35,263 nt of DNA from contig MBRE01000019.1 of assembly GCA_001698425.1 (NCBI GenBank), positions 1 to 35,263 on the forward strand, written 5' to 3'. This DNA comes from Oscillatoriales cyanobacterium USR001. Lineage in GTDB: Bacteria > Cyanobacteriota > Cyanobacteriia > Cyanobacteriales > Microcoleaceae. The translations under genes and the position numbers were made by a program. A model generated the notes under the pieces. It ran no database searches. It saw only the letters and a list, made by a program, of their open reading frames with translations, and had not been told where the DNA came from. Below, one piece after another: positions 23,938 through 32,620 of this stretch (positions are counted from its first letter, which is position 1; each line of letters opens with the position of its first letter).

Positions 23938-24040
23938 TTAGGAATAGAAATTAAATAATTAGCTTGTTTGTAGTAAGCGCAAAGAGCGCTAAAGCGCTTA
24001 CTACGAACAAATCATCAAATTATTTAATTTTCATTCCTTA
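23938..24040. mobile_element. MITE-like palindromic element, GTAGTAAGCGC family, copy 2
   Basis: It runs from TTAGGAATAG directly after the dxs stop to CATTCCTTA. Its core at 23970-24004 combines the left arm type of copy 3 (AAGCGCAAAGAGCGCT) with the right arm type of copy 1 (AAAGCGCTTACTAC). The element can fold into a long hairpin at the dxs 3' end. Confidence 0.85.
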
Positions 24041-24048
24041 GTTATAAT

Positions 24049-24077
24049 TGTAACGCCACCCTTTGGGCGGCCTTACA
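24049..24077 (+). terminator. Hairpin between dxs and ccdA, terminator-like but without U-run
   Basis: TGTAA-GCC-CCC pairs with GGG-GGC-TTACA around TTT, with two opposing mismatches. It could stabilise or end the dxs transcript. Its TAACGCCAC start is shared with the hairpin at 30635-30659. Confidence 0.5.
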
Positions 24078-24108
24078 GCAATTAATAATCAGAATAGCAG
24101 CAAATCCA

Positions 24109-24846
24109 ATGATTGAAACCTTACAAACCCAACTCTATGAAATCGCGCAATTTGCTAACGCCCTCGTTAAAACTCAATTAACACACCTTAGCGCTATCAG
24201 TATCGGCATCATATTTCTGGCAGGATTGCTTACCAGTTTAACCCCCTGTATGCTTTCCATGCTACCCATCACGATTGGCTACATCGGCGGCTATGAAGCC
24301 AAAAGCCGAGTGCAAGCTGCCGCCCAATCTACTTGGTTTTCTTTGGGATTAGCGACAACCCTTGCAGGCTTAGGTATCTTAGCATCATTAGCCGGCAAAG
24401 TTTACGGTCAAATTGGCATAGGATTACCGATTATTGTCAGTATTATTGCTATTTTAATGGGGCTAAATTTACTCGAAGCTTTACCTTTACAATTACCATC
24501 TTTTGATGCCGCAAATTGGATCTCTAAAGACTTACCTGCTGGTGTAAGATCCTATTTACTGGGATTAACTTTTGGGTTAGTTGCTTCTCCCTGTAGCACC
24601 CCAGTTTTAGCGACATTATTAGCCTGGGTTTCTACCACAGGTGATACAATTTTAGGTGCAGTATTGCTGCTATCCTACACCGCTGGCTATGTCGCTCCTC
24701 TAATATTAGCAGGAACTTTTACTGCAAGTATTAAAAAGCTGTTAGAATTACGTAAATGGTCGAGTTGGATTACCCCAGTTAGCGGTGCTTTGTTAGTAGG
24801 ATTTGGTGTTTTCTCGCTGCTATTGCGTTTAACACCAGTTACTTAA
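24109..24846 (+). CDS. ccdA: Cytochrome c biogenesis thiol transporter CcdA
   Basis: The 245-residue protein has about six transmembrane helices. The two signature cysteines lie at helix starts: [20 protein letters not shown] and [18 protein letters not shown]. CcdA carries reducing equivalents across the membrane to keep apocytochrome haem-binding cysteines reduced in the lumen. It works with Ccs1 and CcsA in system II maturation of cytochromes c6 and f. ccs1 follows in the same direction after 167 bases containing a palindromic element. ccsA is not in the window. Confidence 0.93.
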   Translation: MIETLQTQLYEIAQFANALVKTQLTHLSAISIGIIFLAGLLTSLTPCMLSMLPITIGYIGGYEAKSRVQAAAQSTWFSLGLATTLAGLGILASLAGKVYGQIGIGLPIIVSIIAILMGLNLLEALPLQLPSFDAANWISKDLPAGVRSYLLGLTFGLVASPCSTPVLATLLAWVSTTGDTILGAVLLLSYTAGYVAPLILAGTFTASIKKLLELRKWSSWITPVSGALLVGFGVFSLLLRLTPVT

Positions 24847-24911
24847 AAAACCGCTATATATGGCGAAGGTGGAGAATGCCATTTGCCCCTACTAAATATA
24901 GAGGTACTGCG

Positions 24912-24992
24912 TAAGGAATGAAAAATAAATAACTTGACGATCTTCGTAGTAAGCGCAAAGAGCGCTCTTTGCGCTTACTACAAACAAGCACA
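24912..24992. mobile_element. MITE-like palindromic element, GTAGTAAGCGC family, copy 3 (right end lost)
   Basis: The left end TAAGGAATGAAAAATAAATAA matches copy 1 closely. The core 24946-24981 is a perfect 36-base palindrome with centre AGAGCGCTCT. After ACAAACAAGC the expected right arm is replaced by heptamer-like sequence just before ccs1, so the copy is truncated or rearranged. It could fold into the ccdA-ccs1 intergenic transcript. Confidence 0.8.
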
Positions 24993-25013
24993 ATCATCAA
25001 TTACCAATTACCA

Positions 25014-26426
25014 ATGTCTGAAGAAAATTTATTTCTATCTAAACTCTCAAATTGGGTAAATCTGCCGCAAAAATTTTTCCGTAGGGAGTTATTACCTGTA
25101 ATCGCGGATTTACGGTTAGCAATTATTCTATTACTTGCGATCGCAGTTTTTAGTATCAGCGGTACTGTCATCGAACAAGGTCAATCTGTAGAATTTTACC
25201 AAACTAACTATCCAGAAAATCCTGCCTTGTTTGGCTTTTTAACCTGGAAAGTATTACTAATTATTGGTTTAGATCGTGTCTATCATACTTGGTGGTTTTT
25301 GTCAATTCTAATTTTATTTGGAACTAGCTTAACCGCTTGCACATTTACCAGACAATTTCCTGCATTAAAATCTGCCCGTAACTGGAAATTCTACGACGAA
25401 CCGAAACAGTTTGAAAAGTTAGCTTTAAGTGCAGAATTAACTACACCTTCCCTAAATTCTTTAGAGCAAATATTGCAAAAACGTAACTATCGCGTTTTTC
25501 GAGAAGGTAATACAATTTATGCTCGAAAGGGAATCATTGGTAAGATTGGACCAATTATCGTTCACGCCAGTATGCTGATTATTTTAGCAGGGGCAATTGT
25601 CGGAATGATGACTGGATTTATTGCTCAAGAAATGATCCCTAGCGGGCAATTATTTCAAATTAGAAATATCGTTGATGCTGGACCTTGGGCTAAGGGGCAA
25701 ATACCCAAAGATTGGGGATTGCGAGTTAATCGTTTTTGGATAGATTATACTCCCGATGGAAATATCGATCAATTCTATTCAGATTTGTCGGTTTTGGATA
25801 ATGAGGGTAAAGAAGTTGACAGACAGACAATTCACGTTAATAAGCCGCTAAAATATCGGGGTGTTACTCTTTATCAAGCGGATTGGTCGATCGATTCTGT
25901 GCGACTGAGAGTTAATAATAGTCCCATTTTACAGTTACCAATGGCTTTATTAGACACTCAAGGAAGGGGGCGTATTTGGGGAACTTGGATTCCAACTAAG
26001 GCGGATTTAAGTGAAGGAATTTCTTTGGTGACAAATGATTTACAAGGAACTCTTTTAGTTTATGGTAATGATGGCAATTTATTGACGACGATTCGGACGG
26101 GAATGGCGACAGAAATTAATGGTGTGATGTTAACAATTGAGGAGATTGTGGGGAGTACGGGATTGCAAGTTAAAGCCGATCCGGGGATTCCCATCGTTTA
26201 TACTGGCTTTGGTTTGCTGATGTTGAGCGTGTTGATGAGTTATGTGTCTCATTCGCAGATTTGGGCGCTACAAAAAAGCGATCGCCTTTTTGTTGGTGGG
26301 CGAACAAATCGGGCGCAAGTTAGTTTTGAAAGAGAGATTTGTGAGATTTTGGATAAGTTAACAGAGGAAGAAAAAGGAGATGCGATCGCACCTAACTCTT
26401 TAGAAACATCAAAACTAATTGTATAG
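25014..26426 (+). CDS. ccs1: Cytochrome c biogenesis protein Ccs1 (CcsB/ResB)
   Basis: From the ATG at 25014 the protein has 470 residues. Motifs of the ResB family are [30 protein letters not shown], the [10 protein letters not shown] segment, [10 protein letters not shown], and [21 protein letters not shown] large lumenal part follows ([38 protein letters not shown]), and the last helix lies near [20 protein letters not shown]. With CcsA it forms the haem delivery and ligation complex in thylakoid and plasma membranes. The open frame extends to 24969 through the palindromic element and is not credited. The charged C-terminal tail is slightly extended. Confidence 0.93.
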   Translation: MSEENLFLSKLSNWVNLPQKFFRRELLPVIADLRLAIILLLAIAVFSISGTVIEQGQSVEFYQTNYPENPALFGFLTWKVLLIIGLDRVYHTWWFLSILILFGTSLTACTFTRQFPALKSARNWKFYDEPKQFEKLALSAELTTPSLNSLEQILQKRNYRVFREGNTIYARKGIIGKIGPIIVHASMLIILAGAIVGMMTGFIAQEMIPSGQLFQIRNIVDAGPWAKGQIPKDWGLRVNRFWIDYTPDGNIDQFYSDLSVLDNEGKEVDRQTIHVNKPLKYRGVTLYQADWSIDSVRLRVNNSPILQLPMALLDTQGRGRIWGTWIPTKADLSEGISLVTNDLQGTLLVYGNDGNLLTTIRTGMATEINGVMLTIEEIVGSTGLQVKADPGIPIVYTGFGLLMLSVLMSYVSHSQIWALQKSDRLFVGGRTNRAQVSFEREICEILDKLTEEEKGDAIAPNSLETSKLIV

Positions 26427-26434
26427 CAACTTCC

Positions 26435-26472
26435 GTAGGAGCGAAGCATTCCCGGAGTAAATCTCTCGTTAG
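26435..26472. repeat. Dispersed inverted repeat, GCGAAGCATTC family, half copy
   Basis: GTAGGAGCGAAGCATTCCCGG and the following AGTAAATCTCTCGTT match the left half of the 20114-20188 copy. The right arm is absent, so this is a half element. Confidence 0.75.
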
Positions 26473-26490
26473 AAAATTGTTAAATTCATT

Positions 26491-26508
26491 AGTCCTCTTC
26501 AGAGGACT
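26491..26508. terminator. Hairpin between convergent ccs1 and hemL
   Basis: AGTCCTCT pairs perfectly with AGAGGACT around TC. It shares the flank TTCATTAGTCC with the terminator at 16351. It may end transcripts from both convergent genes; only a weak T-rich tail (TTGATCTTTG) follows. Confidence 0.6.
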
Positions 26509-26519
26509 TGATCTTTGAG

Positions 26520-26575
26520 ACAGGGGTTTTAACCCCTGTCGGATTAAGGGTTTGGCGTTAAGTTGACACCAATGC
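26520..26575. repeat. Dispersed palindrome, GACAGGGGTTTTAACCCCTGTC family
   Basis: GACAGGGGTTT and its complement AAACCCCTGTC overlap into a perfect palindrome of about 22 bases. GGATTAAGGGTTTGG and TTGACACCAATGC follow. The downstream part is shared with 32930-32983 and, inverted, with 3766-3805. Confidence 0.8.
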
Positions 26576-26586
26576 ACCCAGCTAAA

Positions 26587-27885
26587 TTACCAACTCGCCA
26601 TCACCTCACGAGCAGCAGCCAAAGTCCGCTCAATATCCTCATCAGAGTGAGCAACCGAAGTAAATCCCGCCTCAAATTGCGAAGGAGCAAGATAAATTCC
26701 CCGCTCTAACATTCCTCGATGAAAACGGCTAAACTTACCTAAATCCGACTTCTTAGCATCCTCATAATTGTGAACTGGACCGGCAGTAAAAAATAAACCA
26801 AACATCGCACTAATTTGGCCGCCACAAGCAGCAACTCCCGCTTCCTTCGCAATTTTTAGCAAGCCTTCTGAAAGCTTTTTCGTCATCTTATCCAACTGCT
26901 CATAAGTCCCTGGTTTTTGCAACAATTCCAAAGTTTTAATCCCCGCAGTCATCGCCAAAGGATTACCAGAAAGCGTCCCCGCTTGATACATTGGCCCCGA
27001 AGGAGCAACCATTGCCATAATATCTTTGCGACCACCATAAGCACCCACTGGTAAACCACCACCAATGATTTTACCCAGAGTTGTTAAGTCAGGAATAACG
27101 CCAAATTTTTGTTGAGCACCGCCATAAGCAATGCGAAAACCAGTCATTACTTCATCAAAAACTAACAGTGCTTTATGTTCCTTAGTAATCTCCCGCAAGC
27201 CTTCCAAAAAGCCAGCATCGGGCGCAATAAATCCAGCATTACCAACAACTGGTTCCAGAATTACGCCTGCGATTTCCCCAGGATTGGCCGCAAAAAGTGC
27301 CTTAACAGCTTCTAAGTCATTGTAGGGAGCATTTAAAGTGTTACTGGTGACAGATTTAGGAACCCCAGGAGAATCTGGTAAACCTAAAGTAGCAACGCCA
27401 GAACCGGCTTTCACCAAGAACATATCGGCGTGACCGTGATAGCAACCTTCAAATTTAATGATTTTATCGCGTCCGGTAAAAGCTCTCATTAGGCGGGAAA
27501 CGGCCATACAAGCTTCCGTGCCAGAGTTGACAAAACGCACCATTTCGATAGAAGGAACGGCATCAATTACCATTTCTGCTAGTACATTTTCCAGTGCTGA
27601 AGGTGCGCCAAAACTCGTACCATTTTCTAGGGAGTCCCGCAGGGCGCTAATAACTTCAGGATGGGCGTGGCCGCAGATGGCGGGACCCCAAGTACCTACG
27701 TAGTCGATGTATTGATTGCCATCGACATCCCAGATGTAGGCTCCTTTGACTTTATCAAAAACGATGGGTTGTCCGCCAACGGATTTGAAGGCGCGGACTG
27801 GGGAACTCACGCCTCCCGGCATTAATTTTTGGGCGGCGGCGAAAATTTCTTCTGATTTGGTTGTTTTTAAGGTACTAGAAACCAA
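26587..27885 (-). CDS. hemL: Glutamate-1-semialdehyde 2,1-aminomutase
   Basis: The 432-residue protein is a class III aminotransferase fold. Motifs are [19 protein letters not shown] at the N-terminus, [63 protein letters not shown] and the PLP lysine in [16 protein letters not shown]. It makes 5-aminolevulinate from glutamate-1-semialdehyde, supplying haem, chlorophyll and bilins. Length and residues are typical of cyanobacteria. It is convergent with ccs1. Confidence 0.97.
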   Translation of the reverse strand: MVSSTLKTTKSEEIFAAAQKLMPGGVSSPVRAFKSVGGQPIVFDKVKGAYIWDVDGNQYIDYVGTWGPAICGHAHPEVISALRDSLENGTSFGAPSALENVLAEMVIDAVPSIEMVRFVNSGTEACMAVSRLMRAFTGRDKIIKFEGCYHGHADMFLVKAGSGVATLGLPDSPGVPKSVTSNTLNAPYNDLEAVKALFAANPGEIAGVILEPVVGNAGFIAPDAGFLEGLREITKEHKALLVFDEVMTGFRIAYGGAQQKFGVIPDLTTLGKIIGGGLPVGAYGGRKDIMAMVAPSGPMYQAGTLSGNPLAMTAGIKTLELLQKPGTYEQLDKMTKKLSEGLLKIAKEAGVAACGGQISAMFGLFFTAGPVHNYEDAKKSDLGKFSRFHRGMLERGIYLAPSQFEAGFTSVAHSDEDIERTLAAAREVMASW

Positions 27886-28107
27886 AGTTTACTCCTGAAT
27901 GAATGTTTTTCGTGACTAAAATGCTTGAATAGCAGTTTGAGGACGGTGTTGAAAAGGGATAAGAAAAACTATATTAGCCGATCTTCTCGTATAGGCCAAT
28001 CGTTAGCAATTTCTTTTGGAAAGATTTAGGATATCTTGCCTTCTGGCGGGAGTTACGTTAAAGGATGATATTCTAAGAAGTCAGCCCTTTTTTTAAAGTC
28101 TCTAATT

Positions 28108-28758
28108 ATGTCTGCTCCTGATTTAGCTGTTTTGAGTCAGTCTATCCCTGTTGAGAAAATTTGTTATAACGAGCAGGGTTTAGTGCCTGCGATCGTGCAA
28201 GATTATTTGGATGGTACGGTGTTGATGATGGCATGGATGAGTCGGGAATCGCTACAAAAGACTCTGGAAACTGGACAAACTTGGTTTTGGAGTCGTTCTC
28301 GCGGAGAGTTGTGGCATAAGGGTGCTACTTCCAGTCACGTTCAGAATATTAAATCAGCGCGTTATGACTGCGATAGCGATGCTTTGCTGTTTATGGTGGA
28401 ACAGGTGGGAGATATTGCTTGTCATACGGGGGAAAGGAGTTGTTTTCATCAGGTGGATGGGGAAGTTATTGCACCACCGGCGGATGTTTTGTCTCAGTTG
28501 TTTGAGGTGATTTGCGATCGCCGCGATCGACCAATAGAAACATCATACACCTGTAAGTTATTTGCAGGTGGGGATAATAAAATTCTTAAAAAAATTGGGG
28601 AAGAATCAGCGGAGGTAGTGATGGCTTGTAAGGATGATGATAAAGATGGCATAGCTTCTGAAGTTGCCGATTTATTATATCATACTTTGGTAGCATTGGC
28701 TTATCATCAAGTTGATTTGAGGGCGGTTTATCGGAAATTGGCCGAACGCCGAAAGTGA
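28108..28758 (+). CDS. hisIE: Bifunctional phosphoribosyl-AMP cyclohydrolase / phosphoribosyl-ATP pyrophosphatase
   Basis: The 216-residue fusion has HisI at residues about 1-120: [48 protein letters not shown], then [10 protein letters not shown]. HisE spans about 120-216: [34 protein letters not shown] and [16 protein letters not shown]. It performs the second and third steps of histidine synthesis. Metal-binding and catalytic motifs of both halves are present. The fusion is usual in cyanobacteria. An N-terminal extension of about 20 residues precedes the HisI core. Confidence 0.96.
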   Translation: MSAPDLAVLSQSIPVEKICYNEQGLVPAIVQDYLDGTVLMMAWMSRESLQKTLETGQTWFWSRSRGELWHKGATSSHVQNIKSARYDCDSDALLFMVEQVGDIACHTGERSCFHQVDGEVIAPPADVLSQLFEVICDRRDRPIETSYTCKLFAGGDNKILKKIGEESAEVVMACKDDDKDGIASEVADLLYHTLVALAYHQVDLRAVYRKLAERRK

Positions 28759-28875
28759 TTATTTGTTAACTGTTATTTGTTAACTGTTATTTGTTAACTG
28801 TTATTTGTAACTGTTAACAACCAATAACCAATAACCAATAACCAATAACCAATAACCAATAACCAATAACAAAAT
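28759..28875. repeat. Two heptamer arrays facing each other (TTGTTAAC/ATT type and CCAATAA type)
   Basis: After hisIE, three ATTTGTTAACTGTT units are followed by about seven CCAATAA units that run to the Uma2 start codon. The whole gap between the two genes is repeat. Confidence 0.9.
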
Positions 28876-29526
28876 ATGCAAGTCCAACTTAAACAAATCA
28901 TCGTCCCCCCCGGCCAACAACTCCTAATGACCGATGTCAGTTGGCAAATGTACGAACAACTGTTAGAAGAGTATGCTGAAAAACGGGGGGCGCGGATTAA
29001 TTACAGTCAAGGAGTCTTAGAAATTATGGTTCCATTACCAGAACATGAAGATAATAAAATTATCATCAGCAATTTGGTAGAAATTTTGCTAGAAGAACTA
29101 GACATTGAATTTAGAAATCTCGCTTCTACTACGTTTAAAAGCGAAATAATGCAACAAGGATTAGAAGCCGATAGCTGTTTTTATATCGAAAATGAAGCAA
29201 TAGTTCGAGGTAAAAAACGCATTGATTTAACTGTAGAACCGCCCCCAGATTTAGCCATTGAAATTGACATTACCTCTCGCACCCGGTTCAATAATTATCA
29301 AGCATTAGTAGTCAAAGAACTATGGCGGTTTAACGGCACAAAATTAGAAATTAATGTGCTGCAAGCAGGGCAATATATACAGGTTACTGAAAGCCCTCAT
29401 TTTCCAATGTTGCCATTACTTAATCAGGTGATTCCCCAGTATTTAGAACAAAGTAAAGTTGAGGGAAGAAATAAAACAATGAAAGCTTTTCGCGCGTGGG
29501 TGAGGACACAAATTGAAGAAAGATAG
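28876..29526 (+). CDS. Uma2 family (DUF820) putative endonuclease
   Basis: The 216-residue protein fits the Uma2 family, a PD-(D/E)xK-like fold greatly expanded in cyanobacteria. Motifs are MTDVSWQMYEQLLEEY, RINYSQGVLEIMVPLPEHE, LEADSCFYIENE (acidic residue of the core), PPDLAIEIDITSRT, and the later ELWRFNGTKLEINVLQ. The usual lysine of the core is represented around VVKELWRF. The biological role of these proteins is not known; nuclease activity is predicted from fold. Its start lies directly after a heptamer array. Confidence 0.82.
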   Translation: MQVQLKQIIVPPGQQLLMTDVSWQMYEQLLEEYAEKRGARINYSQGVLEIMVPLPEHEDNKIIISNLVEILLEELDIEFRNLASTTFKSEIMQQGLEADSCFYIENEAIVRGKKRIDLTVEPPPDLAIEIDITSRTRFNNYQALVVKELWRFNGTKLEINVLQAGQYIQVTESPHFPMLPLLNQVIPQYLEQSKVEGRNKTMKAFRAWVRTQIEER

Positions 29527-29557
29527 TCACGACTACGCAAAGCAATCTGATTTTTCT

Positions 29558-29669
29558 GATAGGACTTACTGGGACCACAGAAACCGGGTTTTTTAGAGAA
29601 TCTGTGGGTCTGGGCGAAGTATTTTCATAAAAAAACCCGGTTTCTTTGGTTGGGTGCGTAAGTCCTGTC
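29558..29669. mobile_element. MITE-like element with AGGACTTAC/GTAAGTCCT ends
   Basis: Ends AGGACTTAC and GTAAGTCCT bracket inner arms AGAAACCGGGTTTTTT and AAAAAACCCGGTTTCT, which are perfect complements. The element is 112 bases with no coding capacity. TCTGATA occurs on both flanks, close to a target duplication but offset by two or three bases on the right. Elements with these ends are familiar in cyanobacterial genomes. Confidence 0.8.
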
Positions 29670-29728
29670 TGATATAATTCAGATATAATCTAGTTACAAC
29701 AAATGTAAAGTGGCTTCTTCCAAATTCT

Positions 29729-30601
29729 GTGAGAACTGACACAATTTTTTATCAACTTTTTCAAACTTTACCTAGTGTATTGTTTGAACTCATCGGTGCA
29801 TCTCCATCTCTAGCTGAAGGCTATCAATTTACGTCAAAAGAAGTTAAAGAATTAGCCCGCCGCTTTGATGGGATATTTTTGCCCCCAGAAGGTAAAACCG
29901 ACACACTAATTTATTTCGTTGAAGTAGAGTTCCAGAAAAAAGATGACTTTTACTGGCGCTTTTTTACCGAAATATTCGTTTATTTAGGTCAATATAAACC
30001 AGAACAGGATTGGCGTGCGGTGGCAATATTTGCCAGTCGTAGTTTCGATCCTGGCATACCGAGGCCTTATCAGCGATTTTTCACCCATGAAAATTTAGGT
30101 TTTTCTCCACTGTTACAACGGATTTATTTAGATGAGTTAGGAGAACCTGCTAATCTATCCTTAGAATTGGGGATGGTAAAATTAGTGGTAGAGGATGACG
30201 AAAATGCTGTTGAGCAAGCTAGGGAATTAATTGGCAAAGTAAGCCAAGATATTTCTGATGCCGCTCTGAAGCAAAAAGTTGTAGGATTGATAGAGACGAT
30301 TATGGTCTATAAATTACCGCAGTTTAGTCGCCAGGAGATAGAAGCCATGTTCGGATTACAGGAGTTAAAACAGACCAGGTATTTTCAAGAAGTGAGGGCT
30401 GAAGCTAAAGAGGAAGGCAAACTTGAAGGTAAACTTGAAGGCAAACTTGAAGGTAAACTTGAAGGCAAACTTGAAGGTAAACTTGAAGGCAAACTTGAGT
30501 CAGTTCCTCGGTTGTTAGCACTTGGTTTGAGTGTGGAACAAATTGCTCAAGCTTTAGAGTTGGATGTTCAAGTAGTAAGTAAAGCAATGACGGAAAACTG
30601 A
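29729..30601 (+). CDS. Rpn family (DUF2887) putative recombination-promoting nuclease
   Basis: The 290-residue protein starts at GTG with the family opening RTDTIFYQLFQTLPSVLFEL. RFDGIFLPP, IYFVEVEFQKKDDFYWRFF and WRAVAIFASRSFDP supply the PD-(D/E)xK core (Asp of RFDG, Glu-x-Glu of FVEVEFQ, and following Lys). The C-terminus has a coiled-coil-like repeat of EGKL units, then a helix-turn-helix-like SVPRLLALGLSVEQIAQALEL. Relatives include Rpn/YhgA-type proteins that promote recombination in E. coli. They are multi-copy and mobile-looking in cyanobacteria. The true function here is unknown. Confidence 0.82.
   Translation: MRTDTIFYQLFQTLPSVLFELIGASPSLAEGYQFTSKEVKELARRFDGIFLPPEGKTDTLIYFVEVEFQKKDDFYWRFFTEIFVYLGQYKPEQDWRAVAIFASRSFDPGIPRPYQRFFTHENLGFSPLLQRIYLDELGEPANLSLELGMVKLVVEDDENAVEQARELIGKVSQDISDAALKQKVVGLIETIMVYKLPQFSRQEIEAMFGLQELKQTRYFQEVRAEAKEEGKLEGKLEGKLEGKLEGKLEGKLEGKLESVPRLLALGLSVEQIAQALELDVQVVSKAMTEN
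30413..30499 (+). repeat. Tandem EGKL coding repeat (24-bp unit)
   Basis: Seven consecutive EGKL units are encoded. Glycine codons alternate GGC and GGT, so the true repeating unit is 24 bases (two EGKL) present about 3.5 times, indicating expansion by whole-unit slippage. Confidence 0.92.
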
Positions 30602-30908
30602 AACTATTAAGGATTTGGCAGTCGTAATTTTTAGTAACGCCACTATCACAGTGGCGTTATACCAATTCTCTAAATTAATACTACAGTCTTCGGGGCGGGT
30701 TTTTGATTTTGGCGAATTGCGGTGATTGTTGGCGAACCCGCCCCTACAAATTTTATGTAATAGACCTCTTGCGAAAGTCTCAGGCGATCGCTAATTTAGT
30801 CTTTAAAGAAAGTTCATAATTATAAATCCCAGCGATCAAATTAAATCTTAATCCGAAGCGTTTTCTTCGATTCCGATATCTTGATGAAAGTATCCTAAAT
30901 ATATTTAA
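30602..30908. other. Intergenic region with two hairpin-forming repeats
   Basis: A perfect 10-base stem TAACGCCACT/AGTGGCGTTA lies at 30635-30659. GGGGCGGGTT (30692-30701) pairs with AACCCGCCCC (30735-30744). No coding region is seen before the frame that opens at 30909. Confidence 0.7.
30635..30659 (+). terminator. Perfect hairpin downstream of the Rpn-like gene
   Basis: TAACGCCACT, loop ATCAC, AGTGGCGTTA. The stem is strong but no T-run follows, so it could be a repeat-derived transcript end rather than a classic terminator. Confidence 0.5.
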
Positions 30909-31304
30909 ACATGGTTAGAATTAACCGCCACATTAATCTTAGAGTTATATGCCGGGAACGTTAGTCAATTCTTGGAATATAATCAATTAATTATCCCAGA
31001 AGGAGTGCGATCGCACCTCGATCGACAATGGCAAAAATTAGCGCCAACCGAACAAACCATCATGTTACAATTAGCCCAAGAAACCGCCCCCATTAGTATC
31101 TCTAAAATCAGTCATAAAATTGACATGATAGCGACGGAATCAATTAATAGTATATTATCCTTAAAAAGGATATTATCCTTAAAAATGCGATTTTTACTGG
31201 AAACAGAAACCACAGAAAATGGTAATTTTATCAGTTTAACCCCCATTTTAAAAGAATACATTAAAAATCGTTATTTGCTCAAGTCTATAACAACTAACAG
31301 TTAA
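30909..31304 (+). pseudogene. Fragment of an NB-ARC-like STAND ATPase (winged-helix part)
   Basis: The frame is open from 30909, right after TAA, with no convincing start. It reads TWLELTATLILELYAGNVSQ, then FLEYNQLIIPEGVRSHLDRQ and WQKLAPTEQTIMLQLAQE, and ends LTPILKEYIKNRYLL. This is the helical and winged-helix region that follows the nucleotide-binding domain of cyanobacterial NB-ARC proteins with C-terminal repeats; there a GNPLWLE-type motif precedes it. The Walker motifs and repeat domain are missing. A translation start at TTG 30972 would leave 110 residues. Best seen as a remnant of a lost STAND ATPase, though expression as a small protein cannot be excluded. Confidence 0.65.
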
Positions 31305-31322
31305 CAGTTAACAGTTAACAAT
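31293..31322. repeat. TTAACAG heptamer tract
   Basis: About four TTAACAG units separate the ATPase fragment from the convergent L,D-transpeptidase gene. Confidence 0.75.
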
Positions 31323-31837
31323 TAAGATTTATGTACAACCACCGGCGTTCCCACATCGGTCCAATCAAACAGCCATTTAGCATGATTAACTGCCACATTT
31401 GTACAACCATGAGTAACAGGATTGCCAAACAAATTATGCCAATAAGCCCCATGAATTGCATTACCACCATCGTAATACATCGTATAAGGAACGTCGGGTA
31501 CATCGTAGTCTTCTCCAGTCATTCTCGCAATGCGATACTTAGTTTGAATTGCAAAAGTCCCTACACGGGTAGGAGTTGACGACTTACCCGTAGAAACAAT
31601 AACCGCATAGACAGCCTTATTCCCTTCCCAAGCTACCAAACGCTGTGTCGATAAATCAATCTCAATCCATCGCTGATTGGATTGTTGTAACTGCATAATT
31701 CTATGGGCAATTTTGTTGTGTATTTCGTTAGCTATTGCAGGATTTGATACACCACAAAAAGCCGAAATACTCAAAGCAGTACAAGCAAAGAAGGTTAGAC
31801 TGTGACGTAACAAAATTGAGTTAATAATGTTGAGCAT
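31322..31837 (-). CDS. L,D-transpeptidase (YkuD domain), exported
   Basis: The 171-residue protein has a signal peptide (about residues 1-36, ending NPAIANE) and a YkuD catalytic domain. RWIEIDLSTQRLVAWEG starts the domain, VSTGKSSTPTRVGTF forms the middle, and HGAYWHNLFGNPVTHGCTNV holds the catalytic His and Cys (HGC). These enzymes form 3-3 peptidoglycan cross-links or attach proteins to the wall in the periplasm. The Arg often seen after the HGC motif is not evident, as in several cyanobacterial members (CTNV). No LysM domain is present. Confidence 0.9.
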   Translation of the reverse strand: MLNIINSILLRHSLTFFACTALSISAFCGVSNPAIANEIHNKIAHRIMQLQQSNQRWIEIDLSTQRLVAWEGNKAVYAVIVSTGKSSTPTRVGTFAIQTKYRIARMTGEDYDVPDVPYTMYYDGGNAIHGAYWHNLFGNPVTHGCTNVAVNHAKWLFDWTDVGTPVVVHKS

Positions 31838-31939
31838 TGTTTATCCCTCCAAAGTTGTAAGTAAATCCACTTAATTAAACGTAAAATACGGATGACTAAA
31901 ACCTGACTTTCTAAGTCTTCTTCCTTCTATTTAGCATCT

Positions 31940-32572
31940 TCATTTTAACTTTTTAACAAGATTCTGAGCCAACTGTGCGATCGCATCCCAATCTGCATTT
32001 TCCACTAACTGTTTAGGAAATAGATCCCCCGATAAACCTACCGCGATCGCGCCTGCATCAATAAACATTTTAGCATTTGTTAACTTCACACCACCAGTAG
32101 GAATCAAGGGAATATGACCAAGAGGCACTTGCAAAATTTTTATGTAATTAGCACCCCCAAGTGAGGAGATAGGAAACACCTTAACACAACTTGCTCCTGC
32201 TTGCCATGCGTTAACAATTTCTGTAGGAGAAAAAGCACCCGGAATAATCGGCACACCTGCGTTAACTGCTGCTTTAATCATCGCTACATCAGTGTGGGGA
32301 GTAAAGAGAAATTGAGCGCCGCACTCAATCGCTTGGTGTAGCTGATCTAAGTTTAATAGCGTACCAGTACCAATTGTCAAGTCAGGTAATTCCGATCGCA
32401 ATTCAGCAATTAACTCAGGTGCGCGATTGCTATTCCAGGTAATTTCAATTAACTGAATTCCTCCCTTGGCGATCGCTTTCGCCATCAGCGATCCGAGATC
32501 CTTTTTTGCGGAACGAATAACCGCAATTGCCCGGTGTTTCCTAAGTATTTTCAACCAAGATTCTCGATTCAT
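31940..32572 (-). CDS. eda: KDPG/KHG aldolase
   Basis: The 210-residue protein is a class I aldolase TIM barrel. HRAIAVIRSAKKD, GGIQLIEITWNSN (Glu), GTGTLLNLDQ, QFLFTPHTD, IPGAFSPTEIVNAWQAGASC, VKVFPISSLGG with the Schiff-base Lys, and LIPTGGVKLTN are all present. It cleaves 2-keto-3-deoxy-6-phosphogluconate to pyruvate and glyceraldehyde 3-phosphate (Entner-Doudoroff) and may act on 4-hydroxy-2-oxoglutarate. The Entner-Doudoroff dehydratase is not in this window, so its pathway partner is elsewhere. Confidence 0.93.
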   Translation of the reverse strand: MNRESWLKILRKHRAIAVIRSAKKDLGSLMAKAIAKGGIQLIEITWNSNRAPELIAELRSELPDLTIGTGTLLNLDQLHQAIECGAQFLFTPHTDVAMIKAAVNAGVPIIPGAFSPTEIVNAWQAGASCVKVFPISSLGGANYIKILQVPLGHIPLIPTGGVKLTNAKMFIDAGAIAVGLSGDLFPKQLVENADWDAIAQLAQNLVKKLK

Positions 32573-32620
32573 GCTAGTTTATTATAATAATATACATACC
32601 TAATTTGGAAAAACAGAAAT

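Noticed and set aside
28759..28875. Regular repeats resembling a CRISPR array
   Set aside because: The units are contiguous heptamers without unique spacers, and no cas gene is present. They fit STRR-type repeats.
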